NCBI RefSeq assembly: GCF_040784935.1
Contig: NZ_CP160680.1
Location: forward strand, 5,127,802 to 5,191,801
Reading direction: 5' to 3'
Length of the DNA stretch: 64,000 nucleotides
Source of the DNA: Lewinella sp. LCG006
Lineage (GTDB): Bacteria; Bacteroidota; Bacteroidia; Chitinophagales; Saprospiraceae
The position numbers and the translations under genes are program-made. The notes beneath the pieces were generated by a model that saw nothing but the letters and a program-made list of their open reading frames with translations, was not told the origin of the DNA and searched no databases. Below are positions 51,469-59,855 of the stretch, in pieces (the stretch's first letter is position 1; the number at the start of each line of letters is the position of its first letter).

Positions 51469-52785
51469 TTATTTCTTGACTTTCAGGTAGGTGAGGATGT
51501 CGTCGTAAAGGCCGCTTTCGTTGGCGTAAAGCGCATAATTACGGGCGGTGTTGAACCATTCGCGGGTAGTGGCTTTGTGGTCTTTCGCAGCTTTGAGCAA
51601 GTCTTTGGTGTCAATGGGTTCAGGGATGCCGGAGCTGAACGAAGCCTTGAGTTTATCTTCAATACAGCGGTCAATGACGGCTTGCAGATCTGCTCCGGAG
51701 AAGCCTTCGGTTTTTTTCGCAACGGCAGATAAATCCACTTTGCCCATTGGCTTGCCAGCGAGCATGATTTGCAAAATGGCTTCCCTTCCTTTTTGGTCGG
51801 GTGGTTCTACGAAAAGGATGCGGTCGAAACGACCGGGGCGACGAAAGGCGGGATCCATGTGCCAGGGGGCATTGGTAGCGCCGATGACGAGCAGACCGTC
51901 GTTGTTGGCATCGACACCATCCAGCTCAGCGAGAAACTGATTGATCAATTGCCGACCAGCAGACTGGCGCATATCAGAACGGCTGGCCCCCAAGGCATCT
52001 ACTTCATCGAAGAAGAGTACGCAAGGTGCATTGGCTCGAGCTTGTTCGAAAAGCTGGTGCAGGTTTTTTTCGCTGCTGCCAATCCACATGTCGAGGATGT
52101 CGCTGATACCTACGCTGATAAAATCGGCATTGATTTCTCCAGCGGTTGCTCGTGCCAGGTGGGTTTTTCCACAACCGGGAGGGCCGTACATCAGGATACC
52201 ACCACCGATTTTTTTGCCGTAAGCAGCATACAGTTCTTTGTGTTCCAGTGGTTTGATGATCTTGAGGCTGATCTCGTCCTTGACGCGATCCATGCCGCCC
52301 ACGTGTTTGAAGTTGATGCTGGGGCGGCTGCCTCGAAGGGCATCTTCATCAATACCATCATCGGCATCGGCGGAAGCGTCGAAGTGGAAATTGCGGAAAG
52401 CTTGGTCCAATTCTTCGTCGCGTAGAGTAGGGTTGGCACGCACCAACTCCTGGAAAGCCTGCTGTGCTTCGGCTTTGTTATCGTTGCGCAGGTAAGCGCG
52501 GCAGAGCAGGAGCTTGTAGTTTTCAGCGTCGGGGGCGAGTTGTAGCAACTCTTCCAAAACAACAACGGTAACGCCGTGTTTTTCCTGATGAAAATAGGCT
52601 TGCGCTAAACCGAATTTAGCTTCTTGGTGCTGAGGACTTAATCGTAAAACGGCCTTGAACTCTTGCTCCGCTTCCTGGTACTGAAACAATTGAGCGAGCG
52701 ATTGGGCGAGGTGCAAACGCAGCGGAATGTTGTCAGGAGAGTGCGCAAGTGCTTCGCGAAGATTATTGATAGCATTTTGATCCAT
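51469..52785 (-). CDS. TPR-AAA+ ATPase (Cdc48/FtsH-like AAA domain)
   Basis: 438 residues. An N-terminal TPR region (about 1-125) contains PDNIPLRLHLAQSLAQLFQY and further repeats. A single AAA+ module follows with Walker A GPPGCGKTH, Walker B VLFFDEVDALG, sensor/second-region motifs GATNAPWHMDPAFRRPGRFDR (arginine finger) and a C-terminal lid. No protease domain or membrane segment is present. It most resembles AAA proteins of the VPS4/Cdc48 class that use ATP to remodel proteins. The downstream TPR-membrane protein may recruit it to the membrane (inference). Confidence 0.88.
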   Translation of the reverse strand: MDQNAINNLREALAHSPDNIPLRLHLAQSLAQLFQYQEAEQEFKAVLRLSPQHQEAKFGLAQAYFHQEKHGVTVVVLEELLQLAPDAENYKLLLCRAYLRNDNKAEAQQAFQELVRANPTLRDEELDQAFRNFHFDASADADDGIDEDALRGSRPSINFKHVGGMDRVKDEISLKIIKPLEHKELYAAYGKKIGGGILMYGPPGCGKTHLARATAGEINADFISVGISDILDMWIGSSEKNLHQLFEQARANAPCVLFFDEVDALGASRSDMRQSAGRQLINQFLAELDGVDANNDGLLVIGATNAPWHMDPAFRRPGRFDRILFVEPPDQKGREAILQIMLAGKPMGKVDLSAVAKKTEGFSGADLQAVIDRCIEDKLKASFSSGIPEPIDTKDLLKAAKDHKATTREWFNTARNYALYANESGLYDDILTYLKVKK

Positions 52786-52880
52786 AAAGGAGTTGTTTTC
52801 TTAACTGTAAAATTCCTAAATCTTTCCTCATTTCCAAAACTAGTTATTTTTGTTCCGTCACTAATGCAGAACTTGAAGGC

Positions 52881-53714
52881 ATGAAAGTAAGCTTTGAACA
52901 CGAAAAACTAGTTATTTTTGAGAGTGAATTGATGCAAACGACTTGCACCTTGGTCATTGGTGAGCGCCATTTATTGCTTGTCGATCCGAATTGGTTGCCC
53001 TCGGAGGTAGAAGAGATCGCCAGGAAAGTAGAGGAATTGCAAGGAAATCGGACGCTATATCTCTATTTTACGCATTCAGATTATGACCACATCATCGCAT
53101 ACGAACGCTTTCGCGATCAGGCGCAGGTCATCGTCTCGCAGGCTTTGTTGAGCAATCCGGAATGGCATCAGCAGCTGGAAGAAATTCGGCAGTTTTACGA
53201 CCAGTACTACCTTGTGCCGCCCTGGCCAGTGAGTTATCCTGAAAAAGCGGATTTGGTCATTGCGCAGCCTGCTGAGCAACATGAATTATCAGGTGATATT
53301 TACCACTTTTATCAGGCCGCAGGTCATAACCGTGATGGCTTGATCGCTTTTCACGAAGCCAGTGGCACCCTTATCACTGGCGACTATCTCTGTGGCGTGG
53401 AGTTTCCGTTTATCTATTACAGTGTGTTGGCTTACCAAAAAACACTGTCGTTGTTAGGCCGTCTGCTCAATGATTTGCCAGTAAAGACCTTGGTAGCTGG
53501 CCACGGCGCCGTGAAGCAGGATAAGCAAGAAATGCAATCTCGTTGGGAGGAATCGCAATGGTATTTAGACGCATTAATAGCTCACGGGAGGGAGGAGGGA
53601 GTTTTTCCGGAAACGGAATTGTGGCAAAAATACCCCCATTTTCAGCACATCCAACGGAAGTACCACCAGGCCAACCTGGCTTTGGCCAAGAGGGAGTTAG
53701 GCGGGGGGATTTAA
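52881..53714 (+). CDS. metallo-beta-lactamase-fold hydrolase
   Basis: 277 residues from ATG 52881. The beta-lactamase-like fold is shown by LLVDPNWLPSEVEEIARKV, the metal motif THSDYDHI, a following HNRDGLIAFH (His), ITGDYLCGVE (bridging Asp) and VAGHGAVKQDKQ (last His). The metal motif is HxDxDH, with Asp at the second position usually occupied by His. Such variants occur but may bind one metal differently. The substrate is unknown. It is divergent from the TPR-AAA gene with about 95 bases between. Confidence 0.85.
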   Translation: MKVSFEHEKLVIFESELMQTTCTLVIGERHLLLVDPNWLPSEVEEIARKVEELQGNRTLYLYFTHSDYDHIIAYERFRDQAQVIVSQALLSNPEWHQQLEEIRQFYDQYYLVPPWPVSYPEKADLVIAQPAEQHELSGDIYHFYQAAGHNRDGLIAFHEASGTLITGDYLCGVEFPFIYYSVLAYQKTLSLLGRLLNDLPVKTLVAGHGAVKQDKQEMQSRWEESQWYLDALIAHGREEGVFPETELWQKYPHFQHIQRKYHQANLALAKRELGGGI

Positions 53715-53810
53715 ACCATAAAAGGATTTTTTTATTGAACCATACAAGAGCATATAAGAACATATTAGAGGTTCTTTTTCACTACTTAAGTGGCCTTGGT
53801 GCTTCAGAAA

Positions 53811-55070
53811 CTATTTATACAACAGGTATTTCGCCCTCACCTGACGGAAGGTTTCGAGGTCATCCTGCCAAGAGGCGCGGATTTGTTCGGCGTTCCAGCC
53901 GGCGGTGATTTGTTCGCGGAGACGGCTACTCCCGGCCAGTTTGTCGATGAAATGGTTGGGGAGGAAGAAGTTTTTCTGATCAGGGAAATGCGTGTAGGCT
54001 TGTAGCAAGTAGAAGAGGTTGATCTGGCCTTCGGCACGTATGGCTTCGGGAGCAAGACTTACGAGCGATACCCCATTGCAAATCTGATTTTCGAGTTTGG
54101 GGTACTTCGATCCAGGGCCGCTACGGGGGGTGAACTGATAGCTGCCAATGTTGAAATCAGGGTGTCCGTATACTTGAAATTGGGTGTTGGTGCCCCGCCC
54201 TTCACTAAAGACCGTACCCTCAAAAAAACATAGACTGGGATAGAGATAGATAGCCCTCATGTTGGGGAGGTTAGGGGAGGGGGCGATGGGAAGATCGTAA
54301 GGGGTTTGGTGGGTGTAGTTGGTGCATTTGATGATGGTAAGCTGGGGTTGAAGCCCATTGTCCAGCCAGTTTTCACCGATGATCATTTGTGCATATTCTC
54401 CCACGGTCATACCATGGACAACGGGAACAGGATGCATACCGACAAAAGACTGAAAATTTGGATCGAGAACAGGGCCATCCACATAATGTCCATTAGGGTT
54501 GGGGCGATCGAGTACAATTATTGGGACATTGTGTTTGGCACCTGCCTGGAGCACGTAGTGAAGGGTAGAAATATAAGTATAAAACCTAGCGCCGACATCC
54601 TGGATATCGAAGATCAGTAAGTCGATATTTTGCAAATCTTCTGCGGTGGGTTCCTTGTGGTTGCCGTAGAGCGAGATGATGGGGAGACCGGTTTGCGGAT
54701 CGCGTCCATCGGCTATTTTCTCTCCGGCGTCGGCGTTGCCGCGAAAGCCATGTTCGGGCGCAAAGACCGCTTTGATGTCTATTTGATAATGGAGCAGGGT
54801 GTCTACCAGGTGGGTTTTGCCAATGGTGGAGGTCTGATTGACCACTAAACCCAACCGTTTTCCACGTAGCATGGGGAGGTAGTCTTGCAACTGTGCAGCT
54901 CCTACTTGAAGCGTTTGATCTACCTGCTCTTCCTGGCCGTTCTGGGCAGCGGTAGCTTCCGGGGGCGTAGCATCGCCACGACTTTGGAGGTCTGTATTTA
55001 CACAAGCTTGTTGCCAGAAGGCAAAAAGTAGAACAAAAATTTTTATTTTTGCGTTGTACATCATAATCAT
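53811..55070 (-). CDS. namZ: DUF1343 family exo-beta-N-acetylmuramidase (NamZ-like) lipoprotein
   Basis: 419 residues from ATG 55070; two further in-frame ATGs lie at 55064 and 55061, and the last would still give a full signal peptide. A lipoprotein-type signal ends at WQQACVN. The body matches DUF1343: GLVVNQTST, VFAPEHGFRGNADAGEKI, LLIFDIQDVGARFYTYISTL, PIIVLDRPNPNG, YPSLCFFEGT and SEGRGT. Members such as NamZ remove non-reducing terminal MurNAc from peptidoglycan fragments. It would act in the periplasm or outer membrane in wall recycling. Its start codon overlaps that of the divergent exonuclease gene. Confidence 0.88.
   Translation of the reverse strand: MIMMYNAKIKIFVLLFAFWQQACVNTDLQSRGDATPPEATAAQNGQEEQVDQTLQVGAAQLQDYLPMLRGKRLGLVVNQTSTIGKTHLVDTLLHYQIDIKAVFAPEHGFRGNADAGEKIADGRDPQTGLPIISLYGNHKEPTAEDLQNIDLLIFDIQDVGARFYTYISTLHYVLQAGAKHNVPIIVLDRPNPNGHYVDGPVLDPNFQSFVGMHPVPVVHGMTVGEYAQMIIGENWLDNGLQPQLTIIKCTNYTHQTPYDLPIAPSPNLPNMRAIYLYPSLCFFEGTVFSEGRGTNTQFQVYGHPDFNIGSYQFTPRSGPGSKYPKLENQICNGVSLVSLAPEAIRAEGQINLFYLLQAYTHFPDQKNFFLPNHFIDKLAGSSRLREQITAGWNAEQIRASWQDDLETFRQVRAKYLLYK
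55044..55051 (+). promoter_or_regulatory. TATTTTTG -7 box of the exonuclease gene, inside namZ
   Basis: An exact TAnnTTTG match 18 bases before ATG 55069, lying within the 5' coding part of the opposing namZ gene. No well-spaced TTG is clear. Confidence 0.45.
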
Positions 55071-56466
55071 GGCTAAGAAAGATCAGCGATTTGCAATAGT
55101 AGACGTGGAAACAACGGGTGGACGAGCCTCCCGCGATAAAATTACAGAAATCGGCATTGTTATCCACGATGGTAAGCAAATAATCGACACTTACGAGAGT
55201 TTGCTCAATCCGGAGACGTACATTCCCGCGGGGATTGTACAGCTGACGGGTATCAATCAAGAGATGGTGAAAGATGCTCCGCTTTTTCACGAGATAGCTC
55301 GTGATATTGTGGAATTTACGGAAGGTTCCATATTTGTGGCACACAACGTACGCTTTGATTACGGCTTTTTGCGGGAAGAGTTCAAGCGGCTAAGCTATAC
55401 CTATACGCGCAAGCAGTTGTGTACGGTTCGGATGTCGCGGAAAGCTTTCCCGGGTTTACCTTCTTATAGTTTAGAAAACCTTATTCGCCATTTTGGTATT
55501 CCAACGGATGCGCGTCACCGGGCACTGGCCGATGCTTTGGCCACCGCTAATTTACTGGAACGGATTCTGGACAAAGAACAAAACCAGGAGGAAGTGCGGG
55601 TGATGGTCAATATGGGGATCAAGGAATCCAAGCTCCCGACGGGGATAAAGCTGGAGCAAATACACGGGTTGCCTGAATCTTGCGGTGTTTACTATTTGTA
55701 CAACAAAGCGGGTGATGTGGTGTACGTTGGTAAGAGCATCAACATCAAGAAGCGCATTGCCGAACACTTTGCCGATCAGACCGATAAGGGGCGGCGACTG
55801 CAGCAACAGGTGGCGGACATTAGTTATGAAGAAACCGGCAGCGAGTTGATCGCCTTGTTGTTGGAATCCTACGAGATAAAGCGTCTCAAGCCTCCGATAA
55901 ACCGGGCACAGCGGCGTTCCAAGTTCCCTTTTGCGATCCATTCTTATACCAATGAAGAGGGTTTTCTCTGTTTTGATGTGATTCGAAACAATGCAGAAAC
56001 CCGTGAAAAGTATGAAGTAATTTCTGAGTACCCCTCGATGTCGCGGGCCAAGGGGCGGCTCAATTTTTTGGTCAAGGACCTGGAGTTGTGTTCCCGATTT
56101 TGTCATCTGTTTCCGGGTACTGGTGCTTGTTTTCATTACCACCTCAAGCAATGCCGCGGAGCATGTGCAGGAAAAGAAGAGGTGGAAACTTACAATGAGC
56201 GGGCCTTGTTGGCCAAAGAGCGCTTGCGCACGGTTTTTGACAGTGACTTTTTGTTGTTGGATGAGGGTCGGCATTCGGAGGAAAAATCTGTAGTTTTGGT
56301 CCAGGAGGGGCATTTTGCCGGATTTGGTTATATTTCCACTGAAGAGGCTGCTGACCGTGAGACCCTAATGGAAGCGATAAAAACCTATCCCGGTTATCCG
56401 GATACTGCCCGTATTATTCAGCGCTTTATCAATGACCATCCCAAAGCAAAGATCATTGCTTTGTAA
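55069..56466 (+). CDS. DnaQ-type exonuclease fused to GIY-YIG endonuclease
   Basis: 465 residues from ATG 55069. Residues about 5-170 form a DEDDh 3'-5' exonuclease: FAIVDVETTGG, VAHNVRFDYGFL, and the closing HRALADALATANLL. Residues about 195-280 form a GIY-YIG domain (CGVYYLYNKAGDVVYVGKS ... KKRIAEHF), the catalytic unit of UvrC/Cho. The remainder has a Cys-containing patch (CRGACAGKE) resembling the UvrC middle region. Such fusions (DNA polymerase III epsilon-like/UvrC-like) are known in Bacteroidota and some Actinobacteria and are thought to act in nucleotide-excision repair. A Tyr-Val-Gly-Lys start and Arg (NIKKRIAEH) look catalytically intact. Confidence 0.88.
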   Translation: MAKKDQRFAIVDVETTGGRASRDKITEIGIVIHDGKQIIDTYESLLNPETYIPAGIVQLTGINQEMVKDAPLFHEIARDIVEFTEGSIFVAHNVRFDYGFLREEFKRLSYTYTRKQLCTVRMSRKAFPGLPSYSLENLIRHFGIPTDARHRALADALATANLLERILDKEQNQEEVRVMVNMGIKESKLPTGIKLEQIHGLPESCGVYYLYNKAGDVVYVGKSINIKKRIAEHFADQTDKGRRLQQQVADISYEETGSELIALLLESYEIKRLKPPINRAQRRSKFPFAIHSYTNEEGFLCFDVIRNNAETREKYEVISEYPSMSRAKGRLNFLVKDLELCSRFCHLFPGTGACFHYHLKQCRGACAGKEEVETYNERALLAKERLRTVFDSDFLLLDEGRHSEEKSVVLVQEGHFAGFGYISTEEAADRETLMEAIKTYPGYPDTARIIQRFINDHPKAKIIAL

Positions 56467-56489
56467 GCAACCGCATAAAAGAAGTACCA

Positions 56490-57542
56490 TTGTCGATTAA
56501 AATAATATCTCCGCAAGACTGGTTTGACCAGGCACCAAAGCCGCCCTTGTTTGATGTGCGATCTCCGGGGGAGTTTGTTGCGGGACACTGGCCTGGTGCG
56601 AAAAGTTTGCCCTTATTTACGGATGCAGAACGAGCAGAAGTAGGAACGCTGTACAAACAGACGAGCCCGGATGAAGCTTTTCTTCGAGGTTTGGAATTCT
56701 CGGGAAAGAAGATGCGCTGGTATGTAGAAGAAGCGCGGGCACAAACCGCTGGAGATAAAATTGCGGTCCACTGTTGGCGTGGCGGCCAACGCTCACAAAG
56801 TATGGCCTGGCTGCTAAGCAAAGTTTTTAAAGAAGTGTTGGTCATTGAAGGAGGCTACAAAGCACTGCGAAATACAGGGCGCAAAAATCTCGCCGGATTT
56901 GAAGTTCCCCTTTTTATGCTGGGTGGCCCCACGGGCTCGGGGAAGACCAAAATTCTGCACGAATTGCAGGCCTTAGGCGGAAACATTCTGGATTTAGAGG
57001 CGATGGCCCACCACAAAGGGTCTTCATTCGGTGCACTAGGTGAAGAAGAGCAGCCCACGGTAGAACAATTTGAGAATGACCTCTTTCATCAATTTCATGG
57101 TTTAGGAGCGCATAGCCAACCCATTTGGTTGGAAAACGAAAGCAAATCCATAGGTAGGGTGTATTTGCCCAATGAGTTGTGGCAAAAGATGTTGAATGCC
57201 CCCTTGGTGCAATTGGATATCCCATTGGCGTGGCGGATCGAGAACCTGGTGGCGGATTATGCCAATTTTAAAAAAGAAGACTTAGTATTGGCCTTTGAAA
57301 GAATCCGTAAACGCTTGGGAGGGCAGCATCTGAATACTGCATTGGAAGCCTTAGCAAAAGATGATTTTTCCACGGCAGCGCGTATTGCACTCCAATACTA
57401 CGATAAAGCCTATCACGCCAGTTTGGAGAAAAACGGGCAAAAACCTAACTGGATCCTAGCGCCCGAGCAAAATGATCCCAAAGCTATTGCGCAAGCGCTG
57501 CTGGCTTGGCAGGAAGAGCAAGGAGGAGCTTTGATGAAGTGA
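56490..57542 (+). CDS. mnmH: tRNA 2-selenouridine synthase
   Basis: 350 residues from TTG 56490, close after the exonuclease gene. An N-terminal rhodanese domain carries the catalytic Cys95 in VHCWRGGQRS, and a P-loop domain has GGPTGSGKT at about 144-152. This is SelU/YbbB (MnmH): it replaces sulfur with selenium in 2-thiouridine at the wobble position of tRNA-Lys, -Glu and -Gln, via a geranylated intermediate, using selenophosphate. selD, which makes selenophosphate, is the next gene on this strand (513 bases later). The start is a TTG with no clear ribosome site, so it may be slightly off. Confidence 0.93.
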   Translation: MSIKIISPQDWFDQAPKPPLFDVRSPGEFVAGHWPGAKSLPLFTDAERAEVGTLYKQTSPDEAFLRGLEFSGKKMRWYVEEARAQTAGDKIAVHCWRGGQRSQSMAWLLSKVFKEVLVIEGGYKALRNTGRKNLAGFEVPLFMLGGPTGSGKTKILHELQALGGNILDLEAMAHHKGSSFGALGEEEQPTVEQFENDLFHQFHGLGAHSQPIWLENESKSIGRVYLPNELWQKMLNAPLVQLDIPLAWRIENLVADYANFKKEDLVLAFERIRKRLGGQHLNTALEALAKDDFSTAARIALQYYDKAYHASLEKNGQKPNWILAPEQNDPKAIAQALLAWQEEQGGALMK

Positions 57543-57714
57543 ATACCCGTTCATCTCATTTTACCAGGAATGCTGACTTTTCCCTATGATCCACTTTCCC
57601 CACGGCCCGCATGGCGGGACCCACCCTTTGGTCCGATCACCACACATCTCCTTCCTTCTCGGGAGAAGACACGCTTTCACACCCTCTCTCCGCGTGAAAC
57701 GGAAAGAGGCCAAC

Positions 57715-57760
57715 AATGCGTTAAAAAAAAGCTCTGATTATCCTTGCGACCGTGCAAGGG
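57715..57760 (-). terminator. hairpin plus T8 after the 20-codon ORF
   Basis: On the minus strand CCTTGC-ACGGTC-GCAAGG (57759-57742) is followed 11 bases later by eight T (about 57730-57723). The gap between stem and T-tract is longer than ideal. Confidence 0.4.
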
Positions 57761-57764
57761 GTAG

Positions 57765-57827
57765 TTACCGCTGATTGGTGAGCAATCGGTCGATTTGCTC
57801 TTTACGAAGATAGCGGTTTATTTCCAT
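57765..57827 (-). CDS. possible 20-residue leader/small ORF
   Basis: ATG at 57827 opens MEINRYLRKEQIDRLLTNQR and stops at 57765. It is preceded by the exact -7 box TAATTTTG at 57839-57832 and followed within about 10 bases by a 6-bp hairpin (CCTTGC/GCAAGG) and, 11 bases later, by eight T. The amphipathic, charged sequence looks translatable, but so short an ORF can arise by chance. It could also be the remnant of a longer gene's start. Confidence 0.35.
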   Translation of the reverse strand: MEINRYLRKEQIDRLLTNQR

Positions 57828-57831
57828 TGTG

Positions 57832-57839
57832 CAAAATTA
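57832..57839 (-). promoter_or_regulatory. TAATTTTG -7 box ahead of the 20-codon ORF
   Basis: An exact TAnnTTTG match, 4 bases from the ATG, so a transcript starting the usual ~7 bases downstream would be nearly leaderless. Confidence 0.4.
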
Positions 57840-58055
57840 ATGTTTGTTTATTTTAAATAAAATACATTTAGTTTAATGAAAGGTGTCTATTCGGATTGAC
57901 TTCCGATTTTTCTGACCTGATACCCCCTTATTTACCCCCAACTCGACTACTTTTACATTTCTTTAGTAGCTTAACTTAGTCTACCGAAATTTGCGTTCAG
58001 TTCGCTAACAAACTAGCAAACTAACACCCCAACCATCAAACCATCAAACCAAATC

Positions 58056-59102
58056 ATGGCAACTCCTAATCAATTTCCGCTCACACAGTATAGTCATGGC
58101 GCAGGATGCGGCTGCAAAATTTCCCCTCAAGTTTTGGATACGATATTGGCTTCCGACCAAGTGAGCCCTCATTTTTCTTCGCTTTTGGTAGGTAACCAGG
58201 AGCGCGATGATGCGGCCGTCATGGAATTAGGCGATGGGAGTGCGATCATCAGTACAACGGATTTCTTTATGCCCATCGTGGACGATCCCTTTGATTTTGG
58301 CAGGATCGCTTCGGTCAATGCCATCAGTGATGTTTACGCGATGGGTGGAACGCCGATGCTAGCTATCGCTATCTTGGGTTGGCCCATCAACACCATCCCC
58401 GCGGAGGTTGCCCAACAGGTGATTGCTGGTGGCCGCCAGGCTTGTATGGATGCCGGCATTCCATTGGCAGGGGGGCATAGCATCGATAGCCCGGAGCCTA
58501 TTTTCGGGCTGGCAGTCACGGGTAGGGTAGCTGTGGAGGATTTAAAGAAAAATGGCGGTGCGCAGCCGGGTGATTACCTTTTTCTAACAAAACCGCTGGG
58601 GGTAGGTATTCTCAGTACGGCACAGAAAAAAGGTAAGTTACGTTCTACCGATCAATTTTTGGCGCGCGATAGCATGATCAAACTTAATAAGATAGGAATA
58701 GCTTTAGCAAAATTACCTTATGTAAACGCCATGACCGATGTGACGGGATTTGGCCTGATTGGGCACTTACGTGAAATGATGGAAGCCAGTGCCACCAGTG
58801 CTCGTATTGATTTTGCCAATGTGCCCCTCATTGATACCGCGGTTATTCATCATTATTTGGCAGAAGGCTGTGTGCCTGGCGGTACCAACCGCAACTGGGC
58901 AAGCTATGGCCACAAGGTAGGAGAAGTCACTGATTTGCAGAGGAATATTCTTTGTGATCCACAGACAAGCGGTGGCTTGTTGGTAGCCATTTCTCCCGAT
59001 GAATTGACGGCATTCCAACAGTTTCAAAAAAACAATGGCTTAGAACTGTCGCCCGTGGGTAGGGTAGAAGAGCAGAAAGAGAAGTTGGTGTACGTGAAAT
59101 GA
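58056..59102 (+). CDS. selD: selenide, water dikinase
   Basis: 348 residues, normal length. The N-terminal loop reads [11 protein letters not shown] with the catalytic Cys18 (a selenocysteine in some species, Cys here) and Lys21. AIR-synthase-type domains follow, with [43 protein letters not shown] and [14 protein letters not shown]. It makes selenophosphate from selenide and ATP. Its user here is evidently MnmH upstream; no selA or selB is in the window. The 513-base gap to mnmH carries no plus-strand terminator I can see, but separate promoters are likely. Confidence 0.96.
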   Translation: MATPNQFPLTQYSHGAGCGCKISPQVLDTILASDQVSPHFSSLLVGNQERDDAAVMELGDGSAIISTTDFFMPIVDDPFDFGRIASVNAISDVYAMGGTPMLAIAILGWPINTIPAEVAQQVIAGGRQACMDAGIPLAGGHSIDSPEPIFGLAVTGRVAVEDLKKNGGAQPGDYLFLTKPLGVGILSTAQKKGKLRSTDQFLARDSMIKLNKIGIALAKLPYVNAMTDVTGFGLIGHLREMMEASATSARIDFANVPLIDTAVIHHYLAEGCVPGGTNRNWASYGHKVGEVTDLQRNILCDPQTSGGLLVAISPDELTAFQQFQKNNGLELSPVGRVEEQKEKLVYVK

Positions 59103-59221
59103 TCTGAAACGCATTGATATTTAGCATCGTCTGGGGTGATAGTCATCATTGTGTTTGTTGGTAGGAACCTGGTTCTTTAGGGTTACTAAGTGTTTACTAC
59201 TACCAGCATAAATTAACAATT

Positions 59222-59644
59222 ATGAATATCAAAGTAAAGGACCTGATGGTGGAATCAGTCATCACCACAATGCCTCATAAGTCAGTAGGTCATGCCCAAT
59301 CCATCATGGCCAAAAACAGCATCAAATCAATACCTATCGTTGACAATGAAAATAATATAAAAGGCATCTTCACTGCTACGGATATCCTCAAGGATGGCTT
59401 TTCGGACAATACTCCACTGAGCCACGTAATGACGACAAAGGTTTATACCATTCCTCCTTATTCAGATGTACACATTGCTGCGCGCATCATGCGCAACCAC
59501 CATATCAATCACCTTGTTGTGGCCGATGAGCACAAAATTGTGGGGGTCTTGAGCGCGCACGACCTCCTGAAGCTGGTGGAAGATCATCGTTTTGTGATGA
59601 AAAATGCACCAACGCCTTCTAAAAAGAAAAGCGGACGGGATTGA
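59222..59644 (+). CDS. CBS-domain protein
   Basis: 140 residues made of two CBS motifs (about 5-60 and 67-125), shown by VKDLMVESVITTMPH, IPIVDNENNIKGIFTATDIL, VMTTKVYTIPPYSDV and HLVVADEHKIVGVLSAHDLL. A tandem pair of this kind binds adenine nucleotides and regulates partners. It has no attached enzyme domain. After the TGA stop the same frame stays open for 48 codons to TAA (59645-59788), which is probably chance. The gene lies between selD and a convergent sugar operon. Confidence 0.88.
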   Translation: MNIKVKDLMVESVITTMPHKSVGHAQSIMAKNSIKSIPIVDNENNIKGIFTATDILKDGFSDNTPLSHVMTTKVYTIPPYSDVHIAARIMRNHHINHLVVADEHKIVGVLSAHDLLKLVEDHRFVMKNAPTPSKKKSGRD

Positions 59645-59803
59645 GTTGGACACGGCGAGGGTATTTATCGCCATACCATCTACCCCAAGTCCCACTACGT
59701 ATCGATGCGCAAGGCTTTGTCTGAAGCGTGGGGGCCGACTTTCCAAACAGGAATCTCGGACAAGGGACAGCAGTGGTACCGAAGGTAAGAACGGATGGCC
59801 CGG

Positions 59804-59843
59804 TGCTGGTAATGGCGTTGCTTTGCAAACGCCATTACCAGCA
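59804..59843. terminator. bidirectional hairpin between CBS gene and KDPG aldolase
   Basis: A perfect 14-bp stem TGCTGGTAATGGCG (59804-59817) with CGCCATTACCAGCA (59830-59843), loop of 12. It sits between two convergent genes and lacks a T-tract on either side. Confidence 0.7.
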
Positions 59844-59855
59844 TGGCCCCAATTT

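Larger units (their letters stand above)
57543..58055. other. 513-base gap between mnmH and selD
   Basis: The minus strand carries a tiny promoter-ORF-hairpin unit (57715-57839, described separately). The rest is GC-rich low complexity at 57590-57680, then A/T-rich DNA with short tandem units (AACCATCAAACC, CAAACTA) just before selD. I see no larger gene. Confidence 0.55.

Noticed and set aside
55552-56313. A 253-codon minus-strand open frame inside the exonuclease/GIY-YIG gene
   Set aside because: It is antisense to the GIY-YIG domain motifs, has no homologous feel, and is framed by the real gene's codon pattern.
57586-57774. 62-codon plus-strand frame between mnmH and selD
   Set aside because: Low-complexity Pro/His/Arg-rich composition over GC-rich DNA and no start context; the minus-strand small unit explains part of the same bases.
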